Shown: positions 1 through 11,284, numbered from the stretch's first letter. The stretch: 64,000 bases of DNA from an uncultured Kiritimatiellota bacterium (GCA_944389945.1 CALXOF010000007.1:62001-126000); one strand, 5' to 3'. Notes: generated from the letters alone by a model not told the origin. Numbers and translations are program-made.

Positions 1-382
1 CCTCGTCCCAATAGGCCATGGTGTAGGAAAGCGTGCAATAATTGTAAGCGACGGATTCCGGGAAGGCCGGCTCGAAGGTCAGCGTCCGCGCCGGCGCCGG
101 CCACGGGCCCTCCAGACGGTTCCCGCACCACGACCAGTGCGCGCCAGCCACCTCGCGCAGATAAAGCCCCAGCCCCGCCGCCGCCAGGCGCGTTCCCGGC
201 GCGGCGATCGCCACCCCGTCCGCCCCCTCGCGCGCGATGCGGATGGCCCCCAGCCCCGGGTCCACCCGGAAGCGCACCCGCCCCTCAAGCCCCGGCGCCA
301 CGCGCCCGGCCAATTCCTCCAACGGCCCCGCCGCGACCGTCGCCGCCGCCAGCCCCGCCAACATCAAAACCAATCCGCGCAT
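1..382 (-). CDS. GH89 alpha-N-acetylglucosaminidase, N-terminal part (runs off the window)
   Basis: Only the first 127 codons are present. The protein starts MRGLVLMLAGLAAATVAAG, a clear signal peptide, so it is exported. It continues with an N-terminal alpha/beta domain and reaches AYNYCTLSYTMAYWDE, which resembles the start of the GH89 (NAGLU) catalytic domain (family pattern: N-x-C-T-x-S-Y-x-x-x-x-W-D). GH89 enzymes release terminal alpha-linked GlcNAc from mucin O-glycans and heparan-type chains. The start is set by the signal peptide and by GGGAG about 8 nt before the ATG. A TACAAT hexamer about 30 nt upstream may be the -10. The frame is open far upstream of this ATG (next entry). Confidence 0.72.
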   Translation of the reverse strand, partial: MRGLVLMLAGLAAATVAAGPLEELAGRVAPGLEGRVRFRVDPGLGAIRIAREGADGVAIAAPGTRLAAAGLGLYLREVAGAHWSWCGNRLEGPWPAPARTLTFEPAFPESVAYNYCTLSYTMAYWDE

Positions 383-739
383 CGTGTCGCTCCCTTGCCG
401 AACCGCAATGCCCCCATTGTAGCGCAACCCCGCCCTCCCCGGCGGGTCCCCGCCACGGGCGGACACGGCACGGGACAGCCGGACGCACCCCGCACCCGCA
501 CCAAGCCCCTCCCCCGCCCGTTGCGCCTCGTGCAGGCGCAGGCGGATGCCGGAGAGCTCGGCGCTCAGCCGGTAGGCCTGCGCCGCACCCTTGGCCATCA
601 GCCGCCGCTGCGCCGACAGCGCGTCCAGCAGACGCGCCTCCTCGGCGGCCTGCTCCCGGCGCCACAGCCGCGCGCGCTCCAGCCGCGCCTCCAGCTCCCG
701 CGCCCGCGCCAGCAGACGCGCCCACTCACCCTGCTCCAT
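383..739 (-). CDS. Coiled-coil ORF reading in frame into the GH89 gene
   Basis: From an ATG at 739, preceded by GGGAGAAAG, about 80 codons encode an Arg/Glu/Ala/Leu-rich segment with heptad character (for example ELEARLERARL) that looks like a short coiled coil. After that the composition becomes Gly/Pro/Arg-rich and looks non-coding, yet no stop occurs before the GH89 start at 382. It may be a small gene that lost its stop through an indel, or a chance open frame in GC-rich DNA. No family is recognised. An N-terminal extension of GH89 is unlikely, because the signal peptide would then be internal. Confidence 0.3.
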
Positions 740-758
740 TTCTTTCTCCCTTGCTCAG

Positions 759-810
759 GCGCCCCTCGCGGGGCGCAACCATTTACCACTTACCATTTAC
801 CACTTGCCAT
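759..810. repeat. GC hairpin plus tandem short-word repeat
   Basis: A perfect stem of GCGCCCC (759-765) and GGGGCGC (770-776) with loop TCGC is followed by a tandem run of the word ACCATTT/ACCACTT (777-810). Two further intergenic places show the same plan with different words (26988-27034 and 32118-32186). It is intergenic; the mechanism is unknown. Confidence 0.6.
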
Positions 811-978
811 CACGCCTCCTCGGTCTTCGGCTCGCAGTAGAAGCGCTCGGTCTGCGTCACGCGCAGGCCGCAGGCGGCCAGCGCCTCGGCGTCGAGCGCC
901 TGGGCGGCGGAGAGGCCTTCGGCTCGCGCCGCGGACGACCGTGCGAAAGCCCCGGCGAAAAACTTCTTGACCAGATGG
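810..978 (-). pseudogene. C-terminal fragment of an unidentified protein
   Basis: The minus strand encodes about 55 residues ending QTERFYCEPKTEEA and a TGA at 810-812. The composition is protein-like, but upstream the frame enters the control region of the PEP-CTERM gene and stops making sense near 978. There is no plausible start. It looks like the 3' end of a gene whose 5' part has been cut away, one of several such truncations in the left 24 kb. The family is not recognised. Confidence 0.35.
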
Positions 979-993
979 GGGGGGTGGTATTCT
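967..993 (+). promoter_or_regulatory. Promoter of the PEP-CTERM gene
   Basis: TTGACC (967-972) is followed by an extended -10, TGGTATTCT (985-993). Spacing from TTGACC to TATTCT is 15 bp, which is short, so the TGn extension may matter more. The transcript would start near 1000 and carry AAAGGAG before the ATG at 1049. Confidence 0.5.
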
Positions 994-1048
994 ATGCGTA
1001 GTCGTGGGGCATGTCGCCCCACCCTCACACGAAAAAGGAGTGTTACCG

Positions 1049-1684
1049 ATGAAAATGAGACTGATCGCCGCCGCGTTGCTTTGCCTGGCCGGAAGCGCAC
1101 AGGCGGCCACGCTGAGCTGGAATGACGCCGACGTGACGGCGAACAAGGCCCAGACTTTCGACTGGGCGCAGGGTTCCTTCTCCGTCGCCCTCGCGTTCAA
1201 CCTGGCTTCCCTGGACGGCGCCGAGACGACGTTGCTGTCCGTCGACGCCGGGTCGAGCAAGAATCAGACCCTTACCATCAAGAAGGCGGCGAACTCGGGC
1301 GACGTGATTTTGGGTATGACCTGGGACGGCGGTACGTGGAGCAAGACGTCGAGCAACATAGCGGCGTTAACGGGAGTGCTGAAGACGGGGGAGAACCTGA
1401 TCTCGATTGTCTTTGATGCGACCCAAACGAATAACCTTTATATCGACTGGTACATCAACGGCACATTTGTTGACGGAAACTACCAAGGTGGTTCCAGGTT
1501 CACGAACAACGCTGAGTTTGCGAACGTGGAGCTGAATGGCGTGACGCCCGGGGTGAATGGCACGCTGTACACGGTGGCGGGGGTGGCGACGGCGGCGGAC
1601 ATCGGGTTGCTGCCGGAGCCGACGGCGCTGGCGGTGCTGGCGTTGGGCGTGGCGGGCGCGGCGCTCCGCCGCAGGATGGCGTGA
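1049..1684 (+). CDS. PEP-CTERM sorting-domain protein with a LamG/concanavalin-like fold
   Basis: A 211-residue exported protein. The signal peptide is MKMRLIAAALLCLAGSAQA. The C-terminus has the three PEP-CTERM parts: PEPTALAV, a hydrophobic helix of about 15 residues, and a basic tail LRRRMA. Such tails are processed by exosortase-type enzymes and mark surface or extracellular proteins. The middle is beta-rich (DWYINGTFVDGN and similar strands) and resembles jelly-roll domains of the LamG type; that fold is inferred from pattern only. The start at 1049 was chosen for the signal peptide and AAAGGAG; an upstream GTG would put extra residues before the signal. It is followed by a strong terminator, so it is monocistronic. 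Confidence 0.72.
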   Translation: MKMRLIAAALLCLAGSAQAATLSWNDADVTANKAQTFDWAQGSFSVALAFNLASLDGAETTLLSVDAGSSKNQTLTIKKAANSGDVILGMTWDGGTWSKTSSNIAALTGVLKTGENLISIVFDATQTNNLYIDWYINGTFVDGNYQGGSRFTNNAEFANVELNGVTPGVNGTLYTVAGVATAADIGLLPEPTALAVLALGVAGAALRRRMA

Positions 1685-1714
1685 GGCCGTGTGCCGGCTT
1701 TACCTCGGGAAGGT

Positions 1715-1753
1715 GCGCCCCGCAGTCCGCATGGACGGGCGGGGCGCGTTTTT
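1715..1753 (+). terminator. Rho-independent terminator
   Basis: GCGCCCCGC (1715-1723) pairs with GCGGGGCGC (1739-1747), followed by G and TTTTT (1749-1753). It ends the PEP-CTERM transcript 30 nt after the stop codon. Confidence 0.85.
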
Positions 1754-1777
1754 CGTGCGCGGGGCGGAGCAGGGCAT

Positions 1778-1823
1778 GTTAGACTGAAACGGTAATCGCG
1801 TGAAAGGAATCGTGAAAGGAATC
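1778..1823 (+). promoter_or_regulatory. Extended -10 promoter and duplicated ribosome binding site of the GH16-GH33 gene
   Basis: TGTTAGACT (1778-1785, counting TGT then TAGACT) matches the window's extended -10 pattern. Downstream, the 12-mer GTGAAAGGAATC occurs twice in direct tandem (1800-1811 and 1812-1823), giving two AAAGGA Shine-Dalgarno sites before the ATG at 1827. The second site is correctly spaced. Confidence 0.55.
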
Positions 1824-1826
1824 GGT

Positions 1827-4800
1827 ATGCGACGTGTTTGGTTTGGCTGGCTGGCGTTGATGGCCGCGGCAGGGATGGCGCCGGCGGCGGAGGTGCTGGT
1901 GTGACACGACGAGTTCGAGGGGGAGGCGCTGGACGGCGCGCGCTGGACGGCGGAGCAGGGGTTGGTCCGGAACGACCGCGCGGCGCAGCTCTATCGCGCC
2001 GACCCGGCCAACCTCACGGTCGCGGACGGCGTGCTGAGGCTGACGGCGACCTTTGACGCGGCGGGGTACCCGAACCCTTTTTACGGCAAGAACGGCTGGG
2101 AGGATTGGCGGAGCTACATCAAGTCCAAGCCCTACGCCTCGGGGTCGGTGAACTCCTTCGGCAAGTTCTCCATGCGCTATGGGCGGGTGGCGGTTCGGGC
2201 GCGCTTCAGCGTCGCCTCGGGGGCGTGGCCGGCCATCTGGATGCTGGGCACGACGCAGACGCCGCCGGCGGATCTCGACGACGCCGTGGCGTTCTGGCGG
2301 GCGGTCTCCACCGTCCCGTGGCCGCAGTGCGGCGAGATCGACCTGATGGAGTACGCGACGCGCGACGACGACGACGCGGAGGCCGCCGCGCAGGCGCGCC
2401 AAACCATCCATTCCACCCTGCATTGGGGCGATTCGTGGACGGGCGCGGCCTACAAGATGGACGGCGAGACGCTCCTGTGCAAGGATTTGGACCAAGCGGA
2501 TCTCGCGGCGGCGGCCTGGCATGAGTATGGGTTGGAGTGGACGCCCGAACGCCTGGCCATCACCTTCGACGGGGAACCGGTGCTTGTGCGCGACCCCGGC
2601 GCGCTCGTGGCCCCGCAGAGCGGCGAGACGCCCTTCGCGGACAATCTTTTCCACTTCGTGCTGAACCTGGCGCTGGGGAGCATGGCCAACGACCCGCCGG
2701 AGAATGGCGCGGGCTATCCCATCACCCACGAGATCGATTACGTGCGCGTGTGGCAGGATCCCGAGGTGGCGGGCAACCGGCTGCTCATCGGGGGGAAGGC
2801 CCCCGCCTTCGCGGGCTTCGCGTGCGACGACCCGGACGCGACGCCGCTCATCCCCGCGGACGCGACGGTCGGGGCGGATGGCGGGCTGACCTTGGCGGGC
2901 GGGCCGCTGGCCGTCGGCGGCTTCGCGCCGACGACGGCCTTCACGCTGACGGCCGAGGTGACGGTGCCCGAGGGCGCGACGGGGACGCTCCTGGGGTTCC
3001 GCTCCGGCGCAAACGAGGTGCGTATCGCAAGCCGCGCGGCGGGGGAACTCTCGGCCTTTTACAACGGTTGGAAGCAGACGCCCGGAAGCCAGTCGCTCGC
3101 CCTCGCGCCGGGCCGCCACACGCTCCGCCTGACCTATGACTCCGAGCGGCCGAACGTGGGGGGCGCGGCGCGCGATTCGGCCACCTCGGGCACGCGGGTC
3201 TGGGTGGATGGGGCCCTGGCCTACGCCTCGCCCAGGTTGGTCTGGTCGAGGACGGCGGTACCGTTCCTCACCTTTGGCAACGACGCCTCGGACGCGCCCG
3301 CCTCGCCGATGGCGGGACTGACGGTCCACACCGCGTCGCTGCGCCTGGGCGTGGCGGAGAGCCCCTTTGTCTGCACGGACGCGACGGCGCGCTGGGTGCT
3401 GCCCGCCGCGCCGGTCTGCGAGCCGGAGTTGGTCTTGTCGGGCGGGCCGCTGCGCCTTTCCGGTTTCGCTGCCGGCCATACGGCGGTGGCCGTGACGGTG
3501 GACGCGACGTTGCCCGAGGGCGCCACGGGCACGCTCGTGGGCTGGGAGATGACGCGCGGCGACGGGAAGGTCTTCACGGCGCAGGCCGAGGCGTGCGCGG
3601 CGGAGACCGACCCCATCCGCCACAGCGGCTCCAAGGAGCATGATAAGACCGTGACGTATGGCCGTCCCGCCGCGGGGCGCCATCTCTGGACGCTCGTCTA
3701 TTCCATCGGCGGCGGCGCGGCGCTGTGGGAGGATGGCCACCTTTTGGCCGAGGCCCCGGGCATCAAGTGGAGCGGCGCGCCGCTCACGGCCATCACCTTC
3801 GGCGCGACGCCCACGGGCGGTTTGCCCTTGGCGGGGCTGCGCCTCCATGCCGCGCGGGTGGACTTCGCGGAAACGGCCGTGCCCGACAACCCCGTCGCCG
3901 CGCTTTACGACGTGCCCGAGGCGCTGCGCGGGCTGGGTGTTGGGCCGTTGCTCCATCTACTTCGGGTTCGCGGCGCCCTGGCCGTGCCGGGGGTCTCGGT
4001 GAACGGCGAGCGGCTGGGCGATCGCGACGCCGCGTTGGCGCTGTGGGCGTTCGGGATGGACGGGGGCGGCGCGGCGGAGGTCGCCGTCGGGCGGCTGGAG
4101 GTCGGCGACCGCGTGTCGGTGACGCTTTCGGACGGGACGCCGGCCTTGCGCAACGGTGCGCTTTCCCTGTTGGGCGCGCGGACGCTCGATGGCGCGTGGG
4201 AGCGGTTGGCGAGCTTCCCCGCGCCGGTCGCGTCGGGCACCGTGCTGGAGGTGTCGGCGCCGGACTTCCCCTTCCTCAAGGTCCGCGCCGAGGAAACGGC
4301 CGGCGCGCCGGGGCCTTTGGTCGACCTGCGGCCCGCCGCGCCCGCGGAGCGTCCCCTCGCGGCCGGCTCGGGTACGGCCACGCTTTTGGGTTTCGCCTTC
4401 GCGGGGGATCCGGCGGATCTTGGCGCCGCGGGGCGGACGACGCTGACGCTGACCCTTTCCGGCACGGGCCTTGTCCCCGGCGGGCTCTACACGCTGACGA
4501 TCGACGGCGTGGCCCATGCCGCACGTCTCGAGACGCCCGATGGCGCGGCGGCCACGGGCACGCTCACCTTCACGGGGCTTGCCGTGACGGACGGCGCGCA
4601 GGTCACCCTCGCGGGCCCGACCGACGCCAACGGCTCGGTCTCCGTGGCCGCGAGCACGTGGGGCGGCACGGGCACGACCGCGCATATCGCCGCCGTGGTG
4701 GCGGACGATTTGGTGAAGGATGGCTTCGTGCCCGCGGACAGCGCCCTGGCCTCGGAGCGGACGCCGGAAGGGTATGACGCCACCATTTATCGGATCCCGG

Positions 4801-5930
4801 CCCTCGCCACCGATGGCGCGGGCGGGGTGGTGGCGGTCTATGACGTCCGCTACGGCAGCGGCGACCTGGGGGATTTCCGCCTCAGCGGCATCGACCTGGG
4901 CGAGACGTACAGCGACGATTTCGGCGTCTCGTGGGGCAAGCCGCGTCTGGCCGTGGACGTGCCCAACTTCCGCGCCAACGACGGTTCCTATGACTATGGC
5001 AAGAATCAGGCCAATATCACCAAGGAAATGGATATCGGCGACGCCGCCCTCCTCTTCGACCCCGCGCGGCGACGCTATTGGCTCATGGCGATCACCGGCG
5101 GCGGCCTTTCGTATGTCGGCGAGAACAGCGAACGCAACGACTGCGTCCTGTATTCCCGCGGCGTCGGCCCGGACGCCAAGTGGGAGGGGCGGCGTTCCGT
5201 CAAGGCCGATATCCTCGCGGGCATCGGGAGGACGGCAAACCCCGGGCGCGGCGTCCTCGCGGGGCCCGGCCATGGCATGGTCACGCAGATCGGCCGCGCG
5301 GGAATGCCCACGGGCACGCTTGTCTTCCCCGTCCAGGCCTTCGTGAACGGCGGCACCACCAATGCCCAGTGCTGCGCCGTCTATTCCACCGACGGCGGCG
5401 AGACCTGGCAGACCACCGGCCTCACGCCCAAGACCCTTGCCCAAGCGCCCCACAACGCGCAGGAAAACTGCGTGATGGAATTGGACGACGGCTCGTGGCT
5501 CATGATGTCCAAGGGCGGCTCATGGGGGGCCGGGAACGGCCGCAGGCTCTTTTTCCGGACCACCGATTTCAAGACCTGGTCGCAGCTCGCCGACATCCCC
5601 AACGTCATCCACGTCCAAGGCTCGTGCCTGCGCATCGGCACGGGCGCCGACGGGGTGGGGCGTTATGTGCTGGCCCACCAACTCGACCCCGCCACCCGCG
5701 CCCGGCTGGCGCTGGTCTTCGGGCGCGACCTCACCGCGGACAACCCGGACGCCGGGCAGGAGGGCGTGGCCTGGGACCTGGAGAATCCCCTCGTGATCCA
5801 CGCCGGGGCGACCGGCGGGCAGGGTTATGTCTCGCTCTGCCTGCTTGACGAGACGACACTGGGCGTCCTTTACGAGGCCAACAACCAGATCCGTTTTGAG
5901 CGGATCGACCTTGCGCCTTATCTGCGCTGA
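1827..5930 (+). pseudogene. GH16 glucanase/galactanase fused to GH33 sialidase, interrupted by an in-frame TGA
   Basis: A secreted two-enzyme protein of about 1367 codons. It begins with a signal peptide (MRRVWFGWLALMAAAGMAPAAE), then LV, then TGA (1902-1904), then HDEFEG. GH16 proteins usually read V-W-H-D-E-F here, so the TGA stands where Trp (TGG) is expected. The GH16 domain spans about residues 26-310 with the catalytic motif EIDLME (E-x-D-x-x-E) near 170. Beta-sandwich, concanavalin-like segments follow to about 960. The last 400 residues are a GH33 exo-alpha-sialidase with YRIPAL (RIP motif, near 988) and an Asp box STDGGETW near 1186. A TTG at 1962 could restart translation but would lose the signal peptide. 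It is followed 14 nt later by an esterase gene on the same transcript. It is called a pseudogene only because of the stop; a base-call error is equally possible. Confidence 0.75.
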
Positions 5931-5944
5931 AGGGAGGAGTTCCT

Positions 5945-8900
5945 ATGAGATTGCTTGCCGCCGTGTTGCTTGCGCTGTCCGCCACCGTCCTTGGGCGCGG
6001 CGCCGAGGAGCGGTTGCCGGACACGCTTGTCTGGATGCCGATGGGCGATTCCATCACCGAGGGCGAGCGCGACATGGGCCACCCCGACCGCGGCGACGCC
6101 GCCACGCGCGGCGGCTATCGCTACCAACTTTGGCGCCAGCTCACCGAGGCCGGGCTGCCCGTCCGCTGCGTGGGCTTCCGCACCGGCCACCAAGGCACCG
6201 AGGAGGCCACGGCGAATCCCGACTGGGCCTGGCATTGCGGCCTCTATGGCGGGCTCATCGCCCCCATCGCCGAGAAGGGGGCCCACCGCTTCAACGTCGA
6301 GAGCGCCCTTGAGCACGCCGGTTACCCCGACGTCATCACCCTGATGCTCGGCATCAACGACCTCTCCTTCCTCCCTTCCGACGACGCGGCCGGCATCGAC
6401 CGGGTCTTCGCGGGCTGGGTGGCACTCGCCTGCCGCCTGGCCGACCTGCGCCCCCACAGCCAAGTGCTCGTCTCCACCTTGCTGCCCGTCAAGCCCGGCA
6501 ACAAATCCGACGGTCGCTTTGGGCCCTTCAACGAGCGTGTCCGTGCCGCGGCCGCCGCCAAGAAGCCGCCCTTCGACCGCCCGAACGTCCGGCTCGCCGA
6601 TGTCGCCCGCGTCGCCTTCGACGATACCTTCGACTCCGACGCCTACAAGCCCGACGGCGTCCACCCCAACGAGACCGGCAGCCAACGTGTCGCCGAAGCC
6701 TGGCGCACCGCCGCTTTCGAGTCCGCCATTGCCACGCTGAACGCCGCGCCGCCGGCCATCGTCCATCTCCACAACGGCGTCGCCGGGGAGGTGCGCGTGC
6801 GCCTCAACCGACCCGCGGGGGCGTTTGTCGGAGGCACGCTTGCCCTGACGGGCGGCCCGACCCTCACCGGCGGGCGGCTTGACCCGAAGGATCCGCGCGT
6901 CCTGGTCTTCCCCTGCAACCGGGCCTTCCGGAATGACGAGGTCTCCGCCGCCACCCTCGCCGCGGGCGCGGCCACCCTCACCGCCGACGCGGCCACCCTC
7001 ACCGCCGACGCGTCGGTCATCGAACTCCTTGGTTCCGGCGCGGCCGACAATGTCCCCGATTCCTTCCGCGCGGGCTTTGTCCGCCTGAGCGCGACCGATC
7101 TGGCGACCGGGAAGGCGGAGGCCACGCTCGCCGACCCGCCCGCCGCCATCGCCCGCGTGGGGTACTACCTCGAGCTCAAACGCCCCGGCCAGCCCGCGCA
7201 GTTCGTCTGGGTCTCGATGGACGCGGCGGCCTTCGGCGGCGATTCCGCGCAGGTCGGCATCCCGGCGGCCGGCGGTCCCGCGCGCAAGGCCATCGTCGAG
7301 CGGCTCGCCGTCTTCGGGAACCGCGGCAACTTCGCCAAGTCCGTGACCGGGGGCCGCGGCGTCATCGAGTTCTCGCCCTACACCTACACGGCCGCCGACC
7401 AGCCGGGCTTCCCCGCCGAGGCCCATGCCGGCGCCTTTGGCTGGAACGACACGCTGGCCTCCGGGGGCGGGCTTTGGGGCTGCATGCAGGTGGCCCGGAT
7501 CCGCGAGGGCGCCGCCGGGGATTGGACCGACCCCGCCGCGGAAATGCTCTTCGCCTACAACGGGTTCCTGGGCGGCGACCCCGCCTACACGGAAATGGGC
7601 ATCGGGTCCTTCAGCACGCACCGCAATAACCTGGGCGGGGAAATCGCCGCCGTCTATGACTGGACGCACTTCTCGCGCCTCTCCGGGTATACCGCCTATG
7701 CGCCCGCCGCCTACGAACGCCGGCTTTTGGAAATCTGGGTCGAGCCCGGGATCCCCGGCCCGGAGGATGGGCTGCTGGCCGTTTGGGAGGATTGCTCCGC
7801 CGTCGCGCCCGATGCGCCCTTGCCCCCGCAGGCCGCTTTCGCGGTCGGGGGGCTCGATGCCTCCGCTTGGCGGCTCACGCTCGGCGATGGGCGCGTGGAG
7901 GAGGGGGCGCTGCGCACGGGCACGGGAATCGCCCCCGCCATCCGTTTCGGCGAGACGCTGGACGTGGGTTACGCCGAGACCGCCGATCCGCTGACCGTCG
8001 TGGCCGTGGTGCGCGGCGTCCCGCCCGAGCCGCTCGGGAAACCGCTTTTTCACGTCGGGAACGGCACCACCGGCGTCGGCTGCGCCCTTAAGACCGCGAC
8101 CACCCTCACCGGCACGTGGGGCAATGCCGTCTGGGACGATTGCGGTGTCTTCCCGCCCGCCGACGCGCTCTCCGGCGCGGAGAGCGTCTGCGTCGCCCTC
8201 ACCACCGGCACCCGGCCTGCCCGTATGAGACCGTCTTCCCCTGTGCGGACGGCGTGCCGGCCTGGACGTCCGTGACCGGCCTCCAGGGTACCGGCCTCCG
8301 GGCCGACCGCATCGTCTTCGGCAACTTCGTGAACGCCGACGCGGGTGGGCTCGACTTCACCCTTGAGCGTGTGGCCGTCTTCCGCGGTGTCCCCGCCGAG
8401 GGGACACTCCGCGCCTTTGCCCGAGGCGAGGCGCTCACGCTCCCCGCCGGCGCCCGGTTCACCCGCTGGGAGGCCGGCGCGCCGCCCTTCGCGATCGATG
8501 CCGACGCGCTCGCCTTGTTCCCCGAGGGCGATTACGCCGCGCTTGCCTTCCCCGACGGGTTCGCCGATCCCGACCGCGTGGCGGAGCTCCTGGCCCGCTC
8601 CGACCTGCCCGGCGCCGTCGCCGACACGGGGTTCGCGGAGGGCACGCTCACCCTCACGATCCGCCGCGCCGAGGCGGACCTGGTCGTCCTGCCGATGGGC
8701 GACTCCATCACCCACGGTTCCTCCAACGGCGCCAACTGGCGCAAACCCCTCTTCGACGGTTTCGCCCGCGATGGCTGGAACGTGCGCTCCGCCGGCTTCT
8801 GGGAGAATCTCTACTCCGAGGCGCTCGCCGAGGCCAACGCCCCCGCGCTGCCCGCTTGCCGCCGCCACAACGGCATCAGCGGACAGCGCGTCCAAACCGG

Positions 8901-10875
8901 CGGCAACCGCGCGGGTTACCTGCAGGGCCTCGACAATTTCCTGGACGCCGATGGCTATCCCGACGTCATCACCCTCATGATCGGCACGAACGACGCCGGG
9001 GGCGATTCCGAGGCGGCCTTTGCCCATTGGCAGACGCTTGTGCGGCGCCTTGTGGCGCTACGCCCCGACGCGTGGATACTCGTCTCGCCCATCCCCGCCA
9101 TGCGCGGGCAGACGGCCGAGGCCTATGCTGCCGACCCCTTCCGCCCGGCTTACAACGGCGCGATCCTAAGCCTTTTCAATACCGTCACCGCCACGCTCAC
9201 GGTCGATGGCGCGGAGGTGCCCTGCCGCCTCGGCACGCTCAACGCCGCCGGACGCGAGGCCTTCGGCGATTCGGCCAAGGTGCGCCTGGCCAGCATGTTG
9301 GACGCGCTGGGCTTTGCCGAGTCCGGCGTTAACAATCCCTATTACCTCGACGACCTCCATCCGAACCAGGCCGGCTATAACCGCATGGCGGCGGTGTGGC
9401 GCGCCGCCATCGAGCAAATCGCCGCCCGGGAGGAGGGGCTCCGCGAGCCGCTCGCCATTGTCGCGGCCTGGTCGCCGGAGGGGGATTGCGCGCGGGTCGC
9501 CGTCGCGCTCAACCACACTATCCTTCTTGAGGGCGCCACCCTCGCCGTCGCGGGACGGCCGGCCACGGGGCTGACCCTCTCCAAGGATGGCCGCACGCTC
9601 ACCGCCACCCTCGCCGAGCCGCTTCCGGCGGGCCGCGCGGCAACGCTCGCGCTCACCGCCCGCCGCGCCGGGCAGACCGCGGCCGAGACGGCCGAGGCCG
9701 CGTTCGCGCCGGCCGGGCTTGGCGCCAAGGCGAACATCCCGGAGGCCGAGGGTTACATCCGTGTCCGGTGGACGCCGGAGGGGCTTCGTTCCGCCGCCGT
9801 GCGCGACGAGGCGGAGGCCGCGTTGGACAAGGACACAGTCCCGAAGTATGACCGTGTGGCCTACTATCTGGAACTCGCCCGCCCGGGTGGCCCCGTGCGC
9901 ACGGTCTGGATCTCCGCCGCGGCCGCGCCGGGCGCATTGCCTTTGGGGCTGCCAGACGCCGTGCTTCAGGCGGACCTGAGAGACGCGCACGTCTTCGGCA
10001 ACGCCTTCCCCGAGGCCGCCGGCCCCGCCGCGTGCTTTGTGGCCTTCGCGCCCAGGAGCGCGGGCTCGGCGGACGGCGCGGACGGGCTTCCCGGCGGCCT
10101 CGCCGGATGGTATGACTGGAACGACACCCTCAACGCCACGGGCGCCTACGGCATTTTCCAGTTTTGGCTTCGCACGGCCGAGGCCGCCACCCCGGCGACG
10201 TTGCTTTTCGCCTACAACCGTTGGGGCTCCGACAGCGGGGAGGATGAGGTGCTCATCGGGGATTTGGCCACCCACACCAGCGGTCGGACGCCTTCCGTCA
10301 ACGGGGTTTTCCTTGATGAATTCGCCGAGGCCTTCACCTTTGGCGCTTACGCCGTCCGAAACCTGGAGATCTGGGTGCGTCCCACGCCGCCGCCCAAGCC
10401 CAATGGCGCCGCCGACGACGCCTCCGCCTATTCCCCCGCCGCCGCGGCCACGCTCACGCGCGTCAACGGCAATGTCGTCCCTTCCGCCGTTCGGGCGTTG
10501 GGTAACGGAAGGCCGCTCGACGCGGCGGCGACTTCCGAGGCGTTGGCGTGTCTGGATGGGATCGCGCACGCGGATGGGGAGGGCGGCGTGGAGGTGTGCT
10601 ATGACTTTGCCGTCACGGATCTGACGTTTGACGGGGGGCGCCTCGCGGTCGCCGCCGCGCTGCGTGCGCCGGCCGGGGCCAGTTTCGTCCCTGGCACGAC
10701 GTTCCGTCTCCGCTCCGTCTCGGACGACAGTGTCTTGGGCGTTTCGGAGGCCGTGGGGCCTGATGGGCGGAGCGTCACCATCACGGCGCCGCAGGAATCG
10801 GAGGGGGGACTTTTCCGCGTCGAGGCCTGCCGTTCGGCGTCCCCCTTGGCCGCCGAGGCGGCACAGGGCGGCTGA
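5945..10875 (+). CDS. Secreted protein with two SGNH esterase domains (sialate O-acetylesterase-like), one frameshift
   Basis: About 1643 residues if one frameshift is repaired. The signal peptide is MRLLAAVLLALSATVLG. The first SGNH domain has GDSITEG (near 33), GIND and DGVHPNE. It is followed by beta-sandwich modules, then a second SGNH domain with GDSITHG (near 8695), GTND and DLHPNQ, and more beta-sandwich. The frame changes at about 8215-8222: frame +2 reads ...ALTTGTRPA, and the same protein continues in frame +1 as PYETVFPCADG. One missing C in the run at 8219-8222 would explain it. SGNH hydrolases remove acetyl or acyl esters. Because the gene lies 14 nt after a sialidase gene with a strong AGGGAGGAG site, de-O-acetylation of sialic acid is the likely role (inference). 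Confidence 0.75.
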
Positions 10876-10912
10876 TCGCTCCTTGCGCTTGTTTCGGCGA
10901 GGCTGCGTTTTG

Positions 10913-10921
10913 TGTTATACT
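10913..10921 (+). promoter_or_regulatory. Extended -10 promoter of the thioredoxin gene
   Basis: TGT followed by TATACT (10916-10921). No convincing -35 lies 16-18 bp upstream. Confidence 0.55.
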
Positions 10922-10950
10922 GGGGGCGTTGTACGAACTCCTGACGAGGA

Positions 10951-11284
10951 ATGAGCCAGGACGATTGAGCATCTCGACGAGTCGTCCTTCGACGCCGCGG
11001 TGGCCTCGGGCGTGACGTTGGTGGATTTCTGGGCCACGTGGTGCGGTCCCTGCAAAATGCAGGGGGCGATCTTGGACAAGCTGGCCCTCCCGCCGGAGCT
11101 GGAGGGGAAGGTGCGCGTCGGCAAGGTGGATATTGACAAGGCCCCCGCGCTGGCGGTGCGTTTCGGCGAGCAGACCATCCCCACGCTGATCGTCTTCAAG
11201 GACGGCCAGGCGGTCGACACGACGGTGGGCGTGACGCGCGCGGACGTCCTGCTCGAGAAACTCGCCCAGGCGGCGGCGCGCTGA
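10951..11284 (+). CDS. trxA: Thioredoxin, start uncertain (probable 1-nt insertion)
   Basis: A small disulfide reductase with the active site WATWCGPCKMQ, the cis-proline loop TIPTLIVFKDG and normal family length. The conserved frame begins at 10964 (ATT GAG CAT CTC), with an in-frame TGA at 10952. The ATG at 10951 reads MSQ and then runs out of frame; removing one G from the GG at 10959-10960 would give MSQTIEHLDESSFDAAV, a typical thioredoxin start. An in-frame GTG at 11000 would lose the first strand and is unlikely. The gene has its own promoter and is followed 14 nt later by a LysM gene. Confidence 0.75.
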
